Shown here: in pieces, positions 12,924 through 23,992 of the stretch
How positions within the stretch are numbered: the first letter of the stretch is position 1
Layout of the letters: each line of letters starts with the position of its first letter
Assembly (NCBI GenBank): GCA_025153445.1
Contig: JANZNS010000011.1
Span: 42,807-106,806, forward strand
DNA: 64,000 nucleotides
Direction: 5' to 3'
From: Marinobacter sp. BGYM27
GTDB lineage: Bacteria > Pseudomonadota > Gammaproteobacteria > Pseudomonadales > Oleiphilaceae
Program-made: the position numbers and the translations under genes
Notes under the pieces: model-generated
Told to the model about the DNA's origin: nothing
The model's input: the letters and a program-made list of their open reading frames with translations, nothing else
The model's database searches: none

Positions 12924-13700
12924 TTACTCAGACGAGCGCTGCTGATCGTTGTTAGAGGAATTGGATTCCTTTTTATCTTCCCCGTCATCATCCGCAGCAA
13001 GTGCGGGTGATAGCACTTCTTCGAGCTTGAAGCCTGTCAGACTGCGAATTGCGCGCCATAGGTAATAGAAGATAGCGATCATCATCACCATTGAAGGGAT
13101 GGCGATCATGGGATAGCTCACCAGTGTCATCTGACCCAGTTCTTCATTGAACGCAACCGTGCCTGATGGGCTGGTCACTATCCATTTGGCGATCACGTAA
13201 TTCATGATCGACGAGAACATGAAAGTGCCGGCGAAGAAATAGCTGGCCTTCATCAGCCGCGCCTCGAACACACCTTCATTGCCCTTTTCCACCAGTGCAT
13301 TGTGGATCTTGTCCACATCCAGAATGCTGCGGTTGTAGAGCAGCGTGCGGACCAGCGGGTAGCGCGTGCGGGTCGATACCAGCACAGCAATGCCAATCAG
13401 CAGAGGGATGGCAGCTTCCTTGATGGCCAGCCACTGGGCGTCGAGCTCAAGCAGGCCAATGCCGCCGGTCAGCAGGATACTGACCAGGCCGAGGACTGCG
13501 ATAAAGTTCTTTTTTCCAAAGCGGAAAAATTCATAAAGGCCCCACCCTAACGGGAAGGCGAGACCGATCAGCAGCGCGAGTACAGAACCAAGGTATTCGT
13601 CGCCACTCAGCTTCATCAGAATGACGGAGGGAATGATAATACTTATTAACAGGTCAACCCAGGGACGCTGCTGGTGTTGCGGTTTGCTGGTCTGATTCAT
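12924..13700 (-). CDS. VC0807-family integral membrane protein
   Basis: This 258-residue protein has about six to seven hydrophobic segments, an N-terminus reading [20 protein letters not shown], a central loop with [20 protein letters not shown], and a charged C-terminal tail rich in Asp, Glu, Ser, Asn and Gln. I recognise it as resembling the VC0807 family of uncharacterised membrane proteins; the family has no firm function. It is convergent with gyrB and its start lies about 155 bases downstream of tRNA-Pro. The tail looks intrinsically disordered and cytosolic. Function is not assigned. Confidence 0.7.
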   Translation of the reverse strand: MNQTSKPQHQQRPWVDLLISIIIPSVILMKLSGDEYLGSVLALLIGLAFPLGWGLYEFFRFGKKNFIAVLGLVSILLTGGIGLLELDAQWLAIKEAAIPLLIGIAVLVSTRTRYPLVRTLLYNRSILDVDKIHNALVEKGNEGVFEARLMKASYFFAGTFMFSSIMNYVIAKWIVTSPSGTVAFNEELGQMTLVSYPMIAIPSMVMMIAIFYYLWRAIRSLTGFKLEEVLSPALAADDDGEDKKESNSSNNDQQRSSE

Positions 13701-13854
13701 GAAATACCAAGCCCGGAATATGAATGACGGGGAAAACAGTGATGCCCAGTATATACGAGAATTCTGGCGGAAACCTGCTGCGGGTGCCGGAGGTCAAAAG
13801 ACAGGATAAAACAGGAAAGGGTATTAGTTAAGATATTGAATGGTAAAGAAATAA

Positions 13855-13931
<77 letters not shown>

Positions 13932-13999
13932 ATTTGCGCGATATTATACGCATGATAAAACGGATTTCCAGCCTCCCCATTGCTTGTTTAAACAGGGTT

Positions 14000-14578
14000 T
14001 TAGGGCCGGGAATGTTCAATCACACTGGAAATTCCGGAGCCTACAAGTTGCGTCACGAGACTGGCCAGATCATCCCATATCGTAACGTTCGCCATAGTGT
14101 GGGTTGAGAGAAAGCGCTCAGTCTCAAGCCCGTTACCGGTTCTCACCAGAGCAATAGCCTTACAGCCTGCTGTCTGGCCGGCCTGAAGGTCTTTCAGGCT
14201 GTCTCCCACCATAATGGCGGTGTCCAGGGTATCGAGCCCCAGGGCATCCTGTATCTGCATCAGAAGGCCGGCTCTGGGCTTGCGGCAGTCGCAGCCTGTA
14301 TCCGGCAAGTGGGGACAGTAACTGATGTGAACGATACGACCGCCTGCATCGTTCACAAGACGCTGCATTTTGTTATGCATCGCCTGCAGCGCAGACTCGT
14401 CATAGAAGCCTCTGGCAATGCCGGACTGGTTAGTGGCAATGGCCACCTGATACCCGGCTTTTGTGAGTCGGGCGATTGCCTCTATGCTCGACGGAATAGC
14501 ATGCCATTCGTCCGCCGAGCATATGTAATCGCCATGATAGTGATTGATCACACCATCACGGTCGAGGATGACGAGCAT
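14000..14578 (-). CDS. gmhB: D-glycero-beta-D-manno-heptose 1,7-bisphosphate 7-phosphatase
   Basis: GmhB removes the C7 phosphate of heptose bisphosphate on the way to ADP-heptose for the lipopolysaccharide inner core. The 192-residue HAD-fold protein has DRDGVIN (nucleophile Asp pair, residues 6-8), TNQSGIARG, the Cys/His zinc loop [14 protein letters not shown], and [10 protein letters not shown]. It follows glyS by five bases, so glyQ-glyS-gmhB is likely one operon; a GmhB-type gene near glyS is also seen in Pseudomonas. The last 25 residues are variable. The zinc loop favours the histidinol-phosphatase/GmhB class, and GmhB is the best fit. Confidence 0.88.
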   Translation of the reverse strand: MLVILDRDGVINHYHGDYICSADEWHAIPSSIEAIARLTKAGYQVAIATNQSGIARGFYDESALQAMHNKMQRLVNDAGGRIVHISYCPHLPDTGCDCRKPRAGLLMQIQDALGLDTLDTAIMVGDSLKDLQAGQTAGCKAIALVRTGNGLETERFLSTHTMANVTIWDDLASLVTQLVGSGISSVIEHSRP

Positions 14579-14583
14579 GGTGC

Positions 14584-16668
14584 TCAGCCGGCTGGCAGCA
14601 GAGAAATATCCGCTACCTGAAGGAACAGGTTCCTGAGCCGGTTCAGCAGGGCCAGGCGGTTATCGCGGACCTGTTCGTCCTCTGCCATGACCATAACATC
14701 CTCGAAGAACCGGTCCACCGGCTCCCGAAGATCCGCCAGTGCGGCCAATGCCGGGGCATAATCACCCTTGGCAAAGAGCGGCATGACCTGGGCTTCAAGA
14801 CCGGTAACAGCAGCTGCCAGCGCTTTCTCGGCGTCGTCCTGCAGCAGGCTGTTATCGATATTCTCGCTCAGGGTGTCTCCGCCCTGTTTGACCAGGATAT
14901 TGGATACTCGTTTGTTGGCCGCGGCCAGCGCCTGGGCTGCGGGCATCTGGCGGAAGGCTTCCACCGCACGGATGCGTTGTTCGAAATCCAGCGGGCGGGT
15001 TGGGCGACGGGCCTGTACCGCGAGATAGACTTCAGCGCTAATGCCCTGCTCTTCATAATGCGCCCTGAAACGCTCAAGCAGGTAATCCACGACGGGCGTT
15101 ACCGTGTCGTCTGCCGAGAGGTTGGTAAAGCCTTCAGACGCCCATTCGCAGCAGGTCTGAAGATCCAGTGGCAGTTCGCGACCGACAATAATGCGCAGCA
15201 CGCCAAGTGCGGCCCGGCGCAATGCAAACGGATCACGGGTGCCTGATGGCGGCTGGTTAATACCGAACAAGCCAACCAATGAATCCAGCCGATCCGCCAG
15301 TGCAACCGCACAGCTGGTGAGGCCGGTTGGCAGGCTGTCGCCGGCAAAGCGCGGCAGGTACTGTTCATTCAGGGCTTTGGCCACTTCTTCCGGCTCGCCG
15401 TCGTTACGGGCATAGTATTCGCCCATCACACCCTGCAGGTCAGTGAATTCGAGCACCATTTCGGTGACCAGATCAGTCTTGGCCAACATCGCCGCGCGTT
15501 CTGCGTGGTTGGCATCGGACCCAATCGCATCCGCAATCCGGCGGGCCAGAGCTGCAACCCGGACAGATTTGTCATAAATGCTGCCAAGTTTGTCTTGGAA
15601 GACGATTGGCTTGAGCTTCTCTATCCGGCTCTCAAGCGTGTGCTTGCGATCGGTGTCGTAGAAGAACGCAGCGTCGGACAGGCGCGGACGGATCACCTTT
15701 TCGTTGCCGGAGATAACCTGCGACGGGTCTTTGCTTTCGATATTGGCAACGGTAATAAACAGCGGCAGCATGACGCCATTTTTATCCACAACGTGGAAAT
15801 ACTTCTGGTGCTCTTTCATCGACGAGATCAGCGCTTCTGATGGCACGTCGAGGAAGCGCGATTCAAATTTGCCAAGCAGAGGTACCGGCCATTCGTTCAG
15901 AGCGGTGACTTCATCAAGCAGATCATCATCAATGACTGCTTCGCCCTGGCCTTGGGTACGGGCAATCTCGGTTACACCGTCGCGAATACGGGTACGACGT
16001 TCTGCAAAATCAGCCAGTACGTGACCGTCTTCGCGCAACACGACTTCATAAGCATCAGGCGTGGCAATGATCAGAGATTTGGGGCAGTGGAAACGATGGC
16101 CGCGGGTCTGGTTGCCGGTGGGAATACCCATGATGCGGGTATCGATGATTTTGTTGCCATACAGCAGCACAATCCAGTGTACCGGGCGCACGAAGTCGAC
16201 CTTGTGGGCGCCCCAGCGCATCCGCTTGGGGATCGGCAACGCCGCCAGTGACTGCTCGATCAGTTGCGGCAGCAGTTCAACAGTCGCCTGCCCCTTTTCA
16301 ACCGTGCGGTACACCACCCAGGCGCCCTTGTCTGTTTCCAGCGTGTCGAGCTGGTCAGGCGTAACACCCAGCGAGGTGGCAAAGCCGGTCAGTGCACGGG
16401 TCGGGTTGCCGGCATCATCGAATGCCGCGTTGACGGCCGGACCGCGGCGTTCAACAGCCTTGTCCGGTTGGGCGTCGGTAAGCCCGTGAACACGAATCGC
16501 AAGGCGGCGCGGCGCAGCAAACGATTCCACTTTTCCGTATTCAATACCGGCGTCGTCCAGGCCTTTGCAAAATCCTGCGGTAAAGGCATCAGAAAGCTTT
16601 TTCAGGGCCTTGGGCGGTAGCTCTTCAGTACCGATTTCTACGAGAAAATCCTGTTGTGCCATGATCAT
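14584..16668 (-). CDS. glyS: glycine-tRNA ligase beta subunit
   Basis: This is the large subunit of the bacterial alpha2-beta2 glycyl-tRNA synthetase; it binds tRNA and carries the HD-like and anticodon-binding regions. The 694-residue length is normal. It begins [21 protein letters not shown] and contains [25 protein letters not shown] and a long helical C-terminus ending [10 protein letters not shown]. Its first ATG overlaps the glyQ stop as ATGA, implying translational coupling; a second ATG six bases on (16662) is also possible, with AAGGA upstream of both. Confidence 0.97.
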   Translation of the reverse strand: MIMAQQDFLVEIGTEELPPKALKKLSDAFTAGFCKGLDDAGIEYGKVESFAAPRRLAIRVHGLTDAQPDKAVERRGPAVNAAFDDAGNPTRALTGFATSLGVTPDQLDTLETDKGAWVVYRTVEKGQATVELLPQLIEQSLAALPIPKRMRWGAHKVDFVRPVHWIVLLYGNKIIDTRIMGIPTGNQTRGHRFHCPKSLIIATPDAYEVVLREDGHVLADFAERRTRIRDGVTEIARTQGQGEAVIDDDLLDEVTALNEWPVPLLGKFESRFLDVPSEALISSMKEHQKYFHVVDKNGVMLPLFITVANIESKDPSQVISGNEKVIRPRLSDAAFFYDTDRKHTLESRIEKLKPIVFQDKLGSIYDKSVRVAALARRIADAIGSDANHAERAAMLAKTDLVTEMVLEFTDLQGVMGEYYARNDGEPEEVAKALNEQYLPRFAGDSLPTGLTSCAVALADRLDSLVGLFGINQPPSGTRDPFALRRAALGVLRIIVGRELPLDLQTCCEWASEGFTNLSADDTVTPVVDYLLERFRAHYEEQGISAEVYLAVQARRPTRPLDFEQRIRAVEAFRQMPAAQALAAANKRVSNILVKQGGDTLSENIDNSLLQDDAEKALAAAVTGLEAQVMPLFAKGDYAPALAALADLREPVDRFFEDVMVMAEDEQVRDNRLALLNRLRNLFLQVADISLLPAG

Positions 16669-17678
16669 GCTTTTCCTTTTTTCACCGCAGTTTTCGCCGC
16701 TGCTTTTGCGGCCTTCTCATTCTCTGCGTCGATGGCCGCTTCGGCTGCTGCTGTGACTTCTTCACGCAATGCCGCCGGCGCCATCGGGAAGCCCCGCGCC
16801 AATCGGCTGTCGAAATAGGCCTTGGCGACAGCACGGGCCAGAGTGCGCACGCGCAGAATAAAACGCTGCCGTTCGGTAACCGAGATCGCGTGACGGGCGT
16901 CCAGTAAGTTAAAGGTATGAGACGCTTTCAACACCTGCTCGTAGGCCGGCAATGCCAGGCCGGCTTCGATCAGACGCTGGCTTTCGCGTTCATGGACATC
17001 GAAGCTGTGGAACAGGAAGGTGGTGTCGGCATGCTCGAAGTTATAGGTCGACATCTCCACTTCGTTCTGGTGAAACACGTCGCCATAGGTGACGTCGCCA
17101 TCTGGGCCGTGAGTCCAGATCAGGTCGTAAACACTGTCGACGCCCTGCAGGTACATCGCGATACGCTCAAGACCGTAGGTCAGCTCGCCAGTAACCGGAT
17201 AGCATTCAATACCACCGACCTGTTGGAAATAGGTGAACTGGGTGACTTCCATTCCGTTCAGCCAGATTTCCCAACCCAGCCCCCAGGCGCCAAGTGTGGG
17301 CGATTCCCAGTTGTCTTCGACAAAACGGATGTCATGCACCAGTGGATCCAGACCCAGGGCGCGCAGAGACTCGAGATAGAGTTCCTGGATACTGTCCGGC
17401 GAAGGCTTGAGAACTACCTGGAACTGGTAGTAATGCTGCAGACGGTTGGGGTTTTCACCGTAACGACCATCGGTCGGGCGACGGCTGGGCTGCACGTAGG
17501 CGGCGTTCCAGGTCTCGGGACCAATCGCGCGCAGGAAGGTGGACGGGTGAAAAGTCCCCGCGCCCACTTCCATATCCAGCGGTTGCTGCACAACACAGCC
17601 ACGCTCGGCCCAGAATTGTTGCAGGGTCAGTATCAGTCCCTGGAATGTTTTGGTGTCCGTCTTTGCCATCTCAGTCAC
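16665..17678 (-). CDS. glyQ: glycine-tRNA ligase alpha subunit
   Basis: The alpha subunit holds the class II aminoacylation active site. The 337-residue product has [60 protein letters not shown] and the invariant [20 protein letters not shown]. The last 35 residues are an Ala/Lys-rich tail (ending KTAVKKGKA) longer than in Pseudomonas. The GTG at 17678 has AGG at a good distance; an ATG at 17669, giving [11 protein letters not shown], is an alternative. It leads the glyQ-glyS-gmhB operon. The 195-base gap toward trkH shows no gene. Confidence 0.97.
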   Translation of the reverse strand: MTEMAKTDTKTFQGLILTLQQFWAERGCVVQQPLDMEVGAGTFHPSTFLRAIGPETWNAAYVQPSRRPTDGRYGENPNRLQHYYQFQVVLKPSPDSIQELYLESLRALGLDPLVHDIRFVEDNWESPTLGAWGLGWEIWLNGMEVTQFTYFQQVGGIECYPVTGELTYGLERIAMYLQGVDSVYDLIWTHGPDGDVTYGDVFHQNEVEMSTYNFEHADTTFLFHSFDVHERESQRLIEAGLALPAYEQVLKASHTFNLLDARHAISVTERQRFILRVRTLARAVAKAYFDSRLARGFPMAPAALREEVTAAAEAAIDAENEKAAKAAAKTAVKKGKA

Positions 17679-17873
17679 GACGATTGCCTGTTAATCAGTG
17701 TGTGGCGCCGCTGTCCGGTATCTGGGAAAGCAGCTAACAAGTTCCGGCAGCAAGTGGCCGGGGATTGCCTGCCAGCGGTTATACGGCTGGCGAGCGGCGC
17801 TCGGAAAAACGGCATTATACGCTTCTCCTTCAGCTATTTCGAAGTCCGGTGCACGGAATAGACAATGGTTTAA

Positions 17874-19322
17874 TCAGCGACGCCAGAAGGCAGGGGTCAG
17901 CAACAGTAGAAGCGTAAATACTTCCAGCCGTCCCAGCAGCATTGAAAAGCACAGAACCCACTTGGCGACGTCGTTGATGGTGCCGTAATGGTAAGTCACC
18001 TCACCCAACCCGGGACCCAGGTTATTGATGGTGGCACCGACCGCCGTCCATGCCGTGATCTGGTCGAGCCCTGTGGCTTGCAGTACCACCAGCATCAATA
18101 AAAACATGAACATATAGACCGAGAAAAAGCCCCAGACTGCCTGCAGTACGCGGTCCGAGACAGGCCGGTTGCCCAGCTTGACCGGCATCACCGCATTGGG
18201 GTGCAACAGTCTTTTCATCTCCCGCAGACCCTGGCGGAAAATCAGCAGAATACGGACCACCTTGATACCACCGCCGGTTGACGCTGCGCAGCCGCCCATA
18301 AACGACATCACGAACAGCATGAACGGCAACATGAGAGGCCAGACTGAAAAGTCGGTTGTGGCAAAACCCGTTGTGGTGGCCAGTGACACTACCTGGAACA
18401 GGCCATCTGTCACTGCGGCAAAAGGCTCCAGCGTGCCCGTCAGAATCAGCACCACAATGGTGATCAGGCTGACGGTTGCCAGTGCGCCCATATAGAACTT
18501 GAACTCGGAGTCGGCCCAGTAAAGCAGGGGGTTGCGTTGCCGCCAGGCCATAAAGTGGAGCGCAAAATTTGCACCACTGAGGATCATGAACACCACCGCG
18601 ATTAACTCGATAGCCGAGTTGTCGAAGTAGCCGATGCTGGCGTCATGGGTTGAGAAGCCGCCGATGGCGACGGTCGAGAAACTGTGGCCGATGGCATCAA
18701 ACCAGTTCATTCCGGCCGCCCAGTATGCCAGGGCACAGGCGATGGTCAGCGACACATAGATGTACCAGAGGGCTTTGGCCGTCTCGGCTATTCGGGGTGT
18801 AAGCTTGTTGTCCTTCACCGGACCGGGAACTTCCGCACGATAGAGCTGCATCCCCCCGATACCCAACATTGGCAGGATGGCTACTGCCAGTACGATGATC
18901 CCCATGCCGCCCAGCCACTGCAGTTGCTGGCGATACCAGAGTATGGATTCCGGCAGGCCGTCGATATGCGTGATAACGGTTGCGCCGGTGGTGGTCAGGC
19001 CCGAAACCGCCTCAAACAGCGAGTCGACATAGGTGATCGGTGCGTTGTCACTGAGATAGAACGGAATGGAGCCGGCAACGCTGAGCACGACCCAGAACAG
19101 GGTCGTGATCAGAAAGCCGTCCCGCACCCGCAGATCGCCGGTAACCTTGCGGAACGGTGCCCATACCATCAGGCCGCCAACAAACACCAGCCCCATCGCA
19201 TCTGCAAAACGCAGCCATTGGCCATCGTCATAGAGCAGCGCAATCCCCATGGGCGGCAGCATGGTAAAGCTGAACAGCATCATCAGGATGCCGAGGATTT
19301 TCAGTATGACGGACAGTCGCAT
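17874..19322 (-). CDS. trkH: Trk-type potassium uptake membrane protein TrkH
   Basis: TrkH is the potassium-conducting channel-like subunit, gated by TrkA. The 482-residue product has about ten membrane segments and four pore loops with degenerate selectivity motifs: TTTGATV, SFSTVAIGGFSTH, ATTTGFAT and INNLGPGLG. Its start lies 22 bases downstream of the trkA stop, so regulatory and membrane subunits are co-transcribed, with rsmB and fmt ahead. The ending LLLTPAFWRR is the usual short C-terminus. Confidence 0.96.
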   Translation of the reverse strand: MRLSVILKILGILMMLFSFTMLPPMGIALLYDDGQWLRFADAMGLVFVGGLMVWAPFRKVTGDLRVRDGFLITTLFWVVLSVAGSIPFYLSDNAPITYVDSLFEAVSGLTTTGATVITHIDGLPESILWYRQQLQWLGGMGIIVLAVAILPMLGIGGMQLYRAEVPGPVKDNKLTPRIAETAKALWYIYVSLTIACALAYWAAGMNWFDAIGHSFSTVAIGGFSTHDASIGYFDNSAIELIAVVFMILSGANFALHFMAWRQRNPLLYWADSEFKFYMGALATVSLITIVVLILTGTLEPFAAVTDGLFQVVSLATTTGFATTDFSVWPLMLPFMLFVMSFMGGCAASTGGGIKVVRILLIFRQGLREMKRLLHPNAVMPVKLGNRPVSDRVLQAVWGFFSVYMFMFLLMLVVLQATGLDQITAWTAVGATINNLGPGLGEVTYHYGTINDVAKWVLCFSMLLGRLEVFTLLLLLTPAFWRR

Positions 19323-19344
19323 CAGTAAATCCGTTGGATCCGGG

Positions 19345-20718
19345 TCAGAAGAAGGTCAGGCCGACCTGGAACAGCCGCTCAACATCGCGGATGCGGGATT
19401 TATCTACCAGGAACAGGATAACGTGATCGTCCGGCTGAACGCGCAGGTGGTCATGGGCAATGAGCACCTCGTTGTGCCGGACGATGGCGCCGATAGTGGT
19501 GCCCTCCGGCAGGGTGATCTCGTCAAGTCGCTTGCCTACTACTTTGGACGACCGGTGATCGCCGTGAGCAATGGCTTCGATGGCCTCGGCTGCACCCCGA
19601 CGCAAGGCGTGCACATTGACGACATCGCCGCGGCGGACGTGAGTCAGCAGGCTGCCAATGGTGGTTTGCTGGGGCGAGATCGCGACATCGATTTCGCCAC
19701 CCTGAATCAGATCCACGTAATCCGGGTTGTTGATCAGGGTAAGAACTTTGCGGACGCCCAGCCGCTTGGCCAGCAATGACGCCATGATATTGGCTTCATC
19801 ATCATTAGTGACGGCACAGAACACATCCGTGCTTTCGATGTTCTCTTCCAGCAACAGATCCTTGTTGGCTGCGTTGCCCTGCAGCACGATGGTTTTGCGC
19901 AGGTTTTCCGACAGCATCACGCAGCGCTCGCGGTTCCGCTCGATCAGTTTGACGTGATAGCGGTTCTCGAGGTTGTGGGCCAGTCGCTGGCCGATGTTGC
20001 CGCCACCGCAGATGAAGATGCGCTTGTAGGGTTTTTCCAGCGGCTGCAATTCACTCATGACCGAGCGGATATGATCGGTGCCGGCGATGAAGAAGACCTC
20101 GTCGCCATCTTCAATCACAGTATCGCCCTGGGGAATGATGGGCCGATCCTTGCGGAAAATAGCGGCGACCCGGGTATCAATTTTGGGCATGTGGGTGCGC
20201 AGGAACGACAACTCGTGGCCCACAAGTGGCCCGCCCTTGGTGGCCCGAATCGCGACCAGTCGGGCCAGACCCTTGGAAAATTCCAGTACCTGCAGCGCCC
20301 CCGGATACTCGATCAGGCGGGTGATATGACGGGTGACAACCTGCTCCGGACTGATCAGCACGTCGATCGGAAAGCCATCGCCGGTAAACAGTTCCTTGCG
20401 AGACAGGTAGGCGTTGGCCCGCACCCGGCTGATCTTGGTTGGTGTCTTGAACAGTGAATAGGCCACCTGACAGGCCACCATGTTGGTCTCGTCACTGTTG
20501 GTGACGGCAATCAGCATGTCGGCGTCTTCGGCGCCGGCCTGGCGCAATACGCTGGGATAGGAGCCCCGGCCCTGAACCGTGCGGATATCGAGACGGTCCT
20601 GCAACTCGCGCAATCGTGAACTGTCACTGTCGATAACGGTGATATCGTTTGCTTCATTGGCCAGGTTTTCGGCGAGCGTGCCACCGACCTGGCCTGCACC
20701 CAGGATGATGATTTTCAT
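19345..20718 (-). CDS. trkA: Trk system potassium uptake regulatory protein TrkA
   Basis: TrkA is the cytosolic NAD(H)-binding ring that controls TrkH. The 457-residue product is the tandem form: two RCK_N Rossmann domains ([13 protein letters not shown] at residues 7-19 and [13 protein letters not shown] near 239) each followed by an RCK_C domain; acidic residues DSDSSRL end the first nucleotide site. The ATG overlaps the rsmB stop by four bases (ATGA). Length and architecture match E. coli TrkA (458). Confidence 0.97.
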   Translation of the reverse strand: MKIIILGAGQVGGTLAENLANEANDITVIDSDSSRLRELQDRLDIRTVQGRGSYPSVLRQAGAEDADMLIAVTNSDETNMVACQVAYSLFKTPTKISRVRANAYLSRKELFTGDGFPIDVLISPEQVVTRHITRLIEYPGALQVLEFSKGLARLVAIRATKGGPLVGHELSFLRTHMPKIDTRVAAIFRKDRPIIPQGDTVIEDGDEVFFIAGTDHIRSVMSELQPLEKPYKRIFICGGGNIGQRLAHNLENRYHVKLIERNRERCVMLSENLRKTIVLQGNAANKDLLLEENIESTDVFCAVTNDDEANIMASLLAKRLGVRKVLTLINNPDYVDLIQGGEIDVAISPQQTTIGSLLTHVRRGDVVNVHALRRGAAEAIEAIAHGDHRSSKVVGKRLDEITLPEGTTIGAIVRHNEVLIAHDHLRVQPDDHVILFLVDKSRIRDVERLFQVGLTFF

Positions 20719-22043
20719 GTTGATTCCGCCTGCTTCGCTGATTGATCGTCCGCCCGGACCAGACAGGCATAGAAAAAGCCGTCATGGGATCCGGTCTCCG
20801 GGAACAGTTGACGCCCCGCTTCGGTATCCAGCCCCCAGTCGAGTGCTGGCATCGCCAATGTGGCATTGTCCTGATGTCGCAGGAATCGCTGGATTATACG
20901 GTGATTCTCCTGCGGGAACACCGAACAGGTGGCATAGACCAGCCGTCCACCAGGCTTGAGTGTCTGCCAGAGTTTTTCCAGTAACCCGAGCTGGATACCG
21001 GCCAGTGCAGGTACATCTTCTTCACGGCGAAGCAGTTTGATGTCCGGATGACGCCGGATCACGCCGCTGGCGCTGCAGGGAACGTCGAGCAGAATGCGGT
21101 CGAATGGCGTGCCGTCCCACCAGGATGCGGTATCGGCGGCATCTGCGGCGACGACTCGGGCGTTCAGATCGAGCCGCTCGAGGTTTTCCTCAACGCGCAC
21201 CAGCCTTTCGGCAGACTGATCGAGCGCGACCACTTCGGCCAGCCCCGCCTCATGTTCGAGAATCGCACAGGTCTTGCCGCCGGGTGCAGCGCAGGCATCC
21301 AGCACCCGCTGACCGGGTTGCAGGTCAAGCAGTTGGGTGCAGAGCTGTGCGGCTTCGTCCTGCACGCTGACCACGCCGTCAGCAAAATAGGGGAGAAGGT
21401 CGACGGCGCAGGGTTGAGCCAGCTGGATGCCCATCGTGGCAAAGGCGGTAGGTGCTGCCTCAATACCCACCTCTGCCAACTGATCCAGATAGGCCTGGCG
21501 GGACATCCGGCGGGCATTGACCCGCAGGGTCATCGGCGCCTGGGCATTGTTGGCATCAAGAATGGCCTGCCAGCGCTCGGGCCAGTTATGGCGCAGTTTC
21601 TCAACCTGCCACTCGGGATGGCTGAATTGCACAGCCTGTGTTGGTGGTTCCGGTTCGCCCTCGCGTAATGCGGCCCGCAGGACGGCATTAACCAATCCGG
21701 CCAGGTGCGGTTTGCCCAGAGACCGGCAGGCCTCCACCGTTTCATTGAGAATCGCGTAGTTCGCCTGATTGCTGTGACGAAGCTGGAACAGTGCCACCAG
21801 TATGAGCGGCACAACCACCCTGTCGCCCTTCTTCAAAGGTTTGCGAAGACGAATAGTCAGTTCGGCATTGAGTCGGTGATACCAGCGGCAGGTGCCGTAG
21901 CAGAATGCCTGCAGCTGGCCACGCTCGTTGTCGCTAATCTGGGCCATGCCGCCGGGCAGCGCCTGCGACAGTGATTGCCCCTCTTCGACGGCTTTGACCA
22001 CCTGCGCGGCGACAGCCCGGAGCGGAAGACGTTGACTGGCCAT
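20715..22043 (-). CDS. rsmB: 16S rRNA (cytosine-967-C5)-methyltransferase RsmB
   Basis: RsmB methylates C967 of 16S rRNA using S-adenosylmethionine. The 442-residue product has an N-terminal NusB-like helical domain (residues 1-140), then a methyltransferase domain with the AdoMet loop [17 protein letters not shown], the catalytic motif [16 protein letters not shown], and the second cysteine in [11 protein letters not shown]. Its ATG abuts the fmt stop (TAGATG) and its own stop overlaps trkA, so fmt-rsmB-trkA-trkH are tightly coupled. Arrangement and length match Pseudomonas. Confidence 0.97.
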   Translation of the reverse strand: MASQRLPLRAVAAQVVKAVEEGQSLSQALPGGMAQISDNERGQLQAFCYGTCRWYHRLNAELTIRLRKPLKKGDRVVVPLILVALFQLRHSNQANYAILNETVEACRSLGKPHLAGLVNAVLRAALREGEPEPPTQAVQFSHPEWQVEKLRHNWPERWQAILDANNAQAPMTLRVNARRMSRQAYLDQLAEVGIEAAPTAFATMGIQLAQPCAVDLLPYFADGVVSVQDEAAQLCTQLLDLQPGQRVLDACAAPGGKTCAILEHEAGLAEVVALDQSAERLVRVEENLERLDLNARVVAADAADTASWWDGTPFDRILLDVPCSASGVIRRHPDIKLLRREEDVPALAGIQLGLLEKLWQTLKPGGRLVYATCSVFPQENHRIIQRFLRHQDNATLAMPALDWGLDTEAGRQLFPETGSHDGFFYACLVRADDQSAKQAEST

Positions 22044-22979
22044 CTAGTGCAGCACCTCGCCGGCCATCAGCACGTCGCGGCCACCGTTGATCAGATCGGA
22101 TATGGTTTGGGCGCGACTGCCGGGAAGCTGAACCCGGGTCAGTTGCAAAACGCCGCCGCCACAGGCGATGGTGACGCCGTCGCGGCTTCGACTGAGCACT
22201 GTGCCGTGGGGCGCGTCACTGACTTCGTTAACAGGCGCGGCATCTTGAATCCGGATGCGCTGGTCGCCAGCGTCTGTATAGGTACCGGGCCATGGATTAA
22301 AGGCGCGAATCTGACGGTCAATGGCAGAGGCCGGTTGAGACCAGTCGATGTGGCCATCCTGCTTGTTCAGTTTGTGTGCGTAACAGGCTTGCGCGTCATC
22401 CTGTATCTCTGGCTCAAGGGACTGGCGGGCGAGCAGCGCGAGGGCATCGTTGATTGCCTTGCCGCCCAATACCGCCAATCGGTCATGCAAACTGCCGCCC
22501 GTATCCCGGTCGGTGATTTCAGTGACAGACTTCAACAGCATCGCGCCGGTATCCAGTCCTTTATCCATTTGCATGATGGTAATGCCTGACTCGCTGTCGC
22601 CGGCAGCAATCGCACGTTGGATTGGCGCCGCACCGCGCCAGCGAGGCAGTAATGATGCATGGATATTGAGACAGCCGTGTGTCGGTATCGACAACACGGC
22701 TTGTGGCAGGATCAGCCCGTATGCGGCCACAATCATGACATCCGCTTCAAAGTTGGCGAGTTCGGCCTGGGCTTCGGCAGATTTCAGGGATTCGGGCTGG
22801 CAGACTGGCAGGCCGGCGTTCAGGGCTGTTTGCTTCACCGGGCTGGGCGTCAGTTTGCGGCCACGGCCTGAAGGTCGGTCGGGCTGGGTATATACGGCAA
22901 CCACTTGATGACCTGCATCCAGTAGGGCCTGTAAAGCGACTGCGGCGAACTCCGGTGTTCCGGCGAAAACAATGCGCAA
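22044..22979 (-). CDS. fmt: methionyl-tRNA formyltransferase
   Basis: Fmt formylates initiator Met-tRNA using 10-formyl-tetrahydrofolate. A TTG at 22979 is chosen: AAGGAGG lies six bases upstream and the product then begins RIVFAGTPEFAAVALQALL, exactly like the family; an upstream in-frame start adds 22 unrelated residues. The 311-residue enzyme has NIHASLLPRWRGAAPIQRAI with the catalytic Asn/His and ITIMQMDKGLDTGAML, then the C-terminal tRNA-binding barrel. It is immediately followed by rsmB. A terminator-like hairpin separates it from upstream def. Confidence 0.96.
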   Translation of the reverse strand: MRIVFAGTPEFAAVALQALLDAGHQVVAVYTQPDRPSGRGRKLTPSPVKQTALNAGLPVCQPESLKSAEAQAELANFEADVMIVAAYGLILPQAVLSIPTHGCLNIHASLLPRWRGAAPIQRAIAAGDSESGITIMQMDKGLDTGAMLLKSVTEITDRDTGGSLHDRLAVLGGKAINDALALLARQSLEPEIQDDAQACYAHKLNKQDGHIDWSQPASAIDRQIRAFNPWPGTYTDAGDQRIRIQDAAPVNEVSDAPHGTVLSRSRDGVTIACGGGVLQLTRVQLPGSRAQTISDLINGGRDVLMAGEVLH

Positions 22980-23065
22980 GCAGCGCCTCCTTAATTGAAC
23001 TGTGCAAAACGGTTTTAGGCCAGACCAGAGGCAAGGACTGGTCAACTGTTCAGGCTGATACGAAA

Positions 23066-23088
23066 AGACCGGGCCTGGTGCCCGGTCT
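23066..23088 (-). terminator. terminator between def and fmt
   Basis: AGACCGGGC and GCCCGGTCT form a 9-bp GC-rich stem with a 5-base loop; on the minus strand it is followed by TTTTCG. It lies 75 bases beyond the def stop and may end def transcription or attenuate read-through into fmt. Confidence 0.7.
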
Positions 23089-23162
23089 CACGATTTGCAT
23101 TGTAAACCACATTGAGGATGAATACTGTTCAGGCCATCGGCGCCATGCGGTAGCGCATTTCG

Positions 23163-23666
23163 TCAGGCGCGGATCTTGTGCTGCTTTTCCAGCTTTTTAC
23201 GGATCCGGGTCCGCTTCAATGGACTCAGATAGTCTACGAACAGCTTGCCGTTCAGATGATCCATTTCGTGCTGGATGCATACCGCAAGCAGGTCTCTGGC
23301 TTCTACCTCAAATGGCTCGCCGTTGCGGTCAAGCGCTTTGATCAGCACGTGATCGATACGACTGACTTCCTCATAAAATCCGGGAACCGAGAGGCAGCCT
23401 TCCTGCATGTCCTGGAGATCGCCTTCAAGCACCTCGATGACCGGGTTGATAAACACCCGCTGATCACTTTTGTCGTCGGAGTGATCCATAACAATGATCT
23501 GCTCATGGACGTTCACTTGGGTTGCAGCCAGGCCAATGCCGGCTGCGTCGTACATGGTGTCGAACATGTCATCGATCAGTTTTCGGGTGTCATCCGTGAC
23601 CTCTGCGACCGACTTGGCGATCGTGCGTAAACGAGGATCAGGGAATTCCAGAATTTCGAGTATCAT
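23163..23666 (-). CDS. def: peptide deformylase
   Basis: Def removes the N-formyl group from new proteins. The ATG at 23666 gives [20 protein letters not shown]; a longer frame upstream adds 13 unlike residues. The 167-residue enzyme has all three metal motifs: [18 protein letters not shown] (Cys ligand) and [12 protein letters not shown] (two His ligands and the catalytic Glu). It stands head-to-head with the lysM gene across a 326-base divergent region and is functionally paired with fmt downstream. Confidence 0.97.
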   Translation of the reverse strand: MILEILEFPDPRLRTIAKSVAEVTDDTRKLIDDMFDTMYDAAGIGLAATQVNVHEQIIVMDHSDDKSDQRVFINPVIEVLEGDLQDMQEGCLSVPGFYEEVSRIDHVLIKALDRNGEPFEVEARDLLAVCIQHEMDHLNGKLFVDYLSPLKRTRIRKKLEKQHKIRA

Positions 23667-23992
23667 AAGTGCCTGTTTATTCGTTAAACCGCGTGTGATA
23701 ACCAAAATGCGACGGTGTAGACCGCATCTTGTTCGACATATCCACTATGATCGTGACTTTGTCCTGAGTTTCAAGGTGGCTACATCTATTGTGTTGATAG
23801 TCTATTATCTATCAACTTTGCGGTTGATTACAAACTGACCAGCGCCACGCGCTGTGTTTCAGATAGTTGCAGACTGTGGCCAGAATTTACTGGAAGAACA
23901 AAAGATAACATCACAAACAGCATCACTTCTTCTATAGTAGGAGAACGTGAACAAGAATCATCAGTTTTAGGCAAGCGATCAAGGATCAGACA
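23667..23992. promoter_or_regulatory. divergent promoter region between def and the LysM gene, with an 8-bp inverted repeat
   Basis: This 326-base gap has no convincing gene. GTTGATAG (23793-23800) and CTATCAAC (23809-23816) are exact inverted arms with an 8-base spacer, which could be an operator or a small hairpin. TATAGT near 23933, in the AT-rich stretch before lysM, is a possible -10 for lysM but no good -35 accompanies it. Confidence 0.45.

Noticed and set aside
16917..17861. Long plus-strand frame of 314 codons opposite glyQ
   Set aside because: It is antisense to an unmistakable glyQ, has no family resemblance and arises from codon bias in GC-rich DNA.
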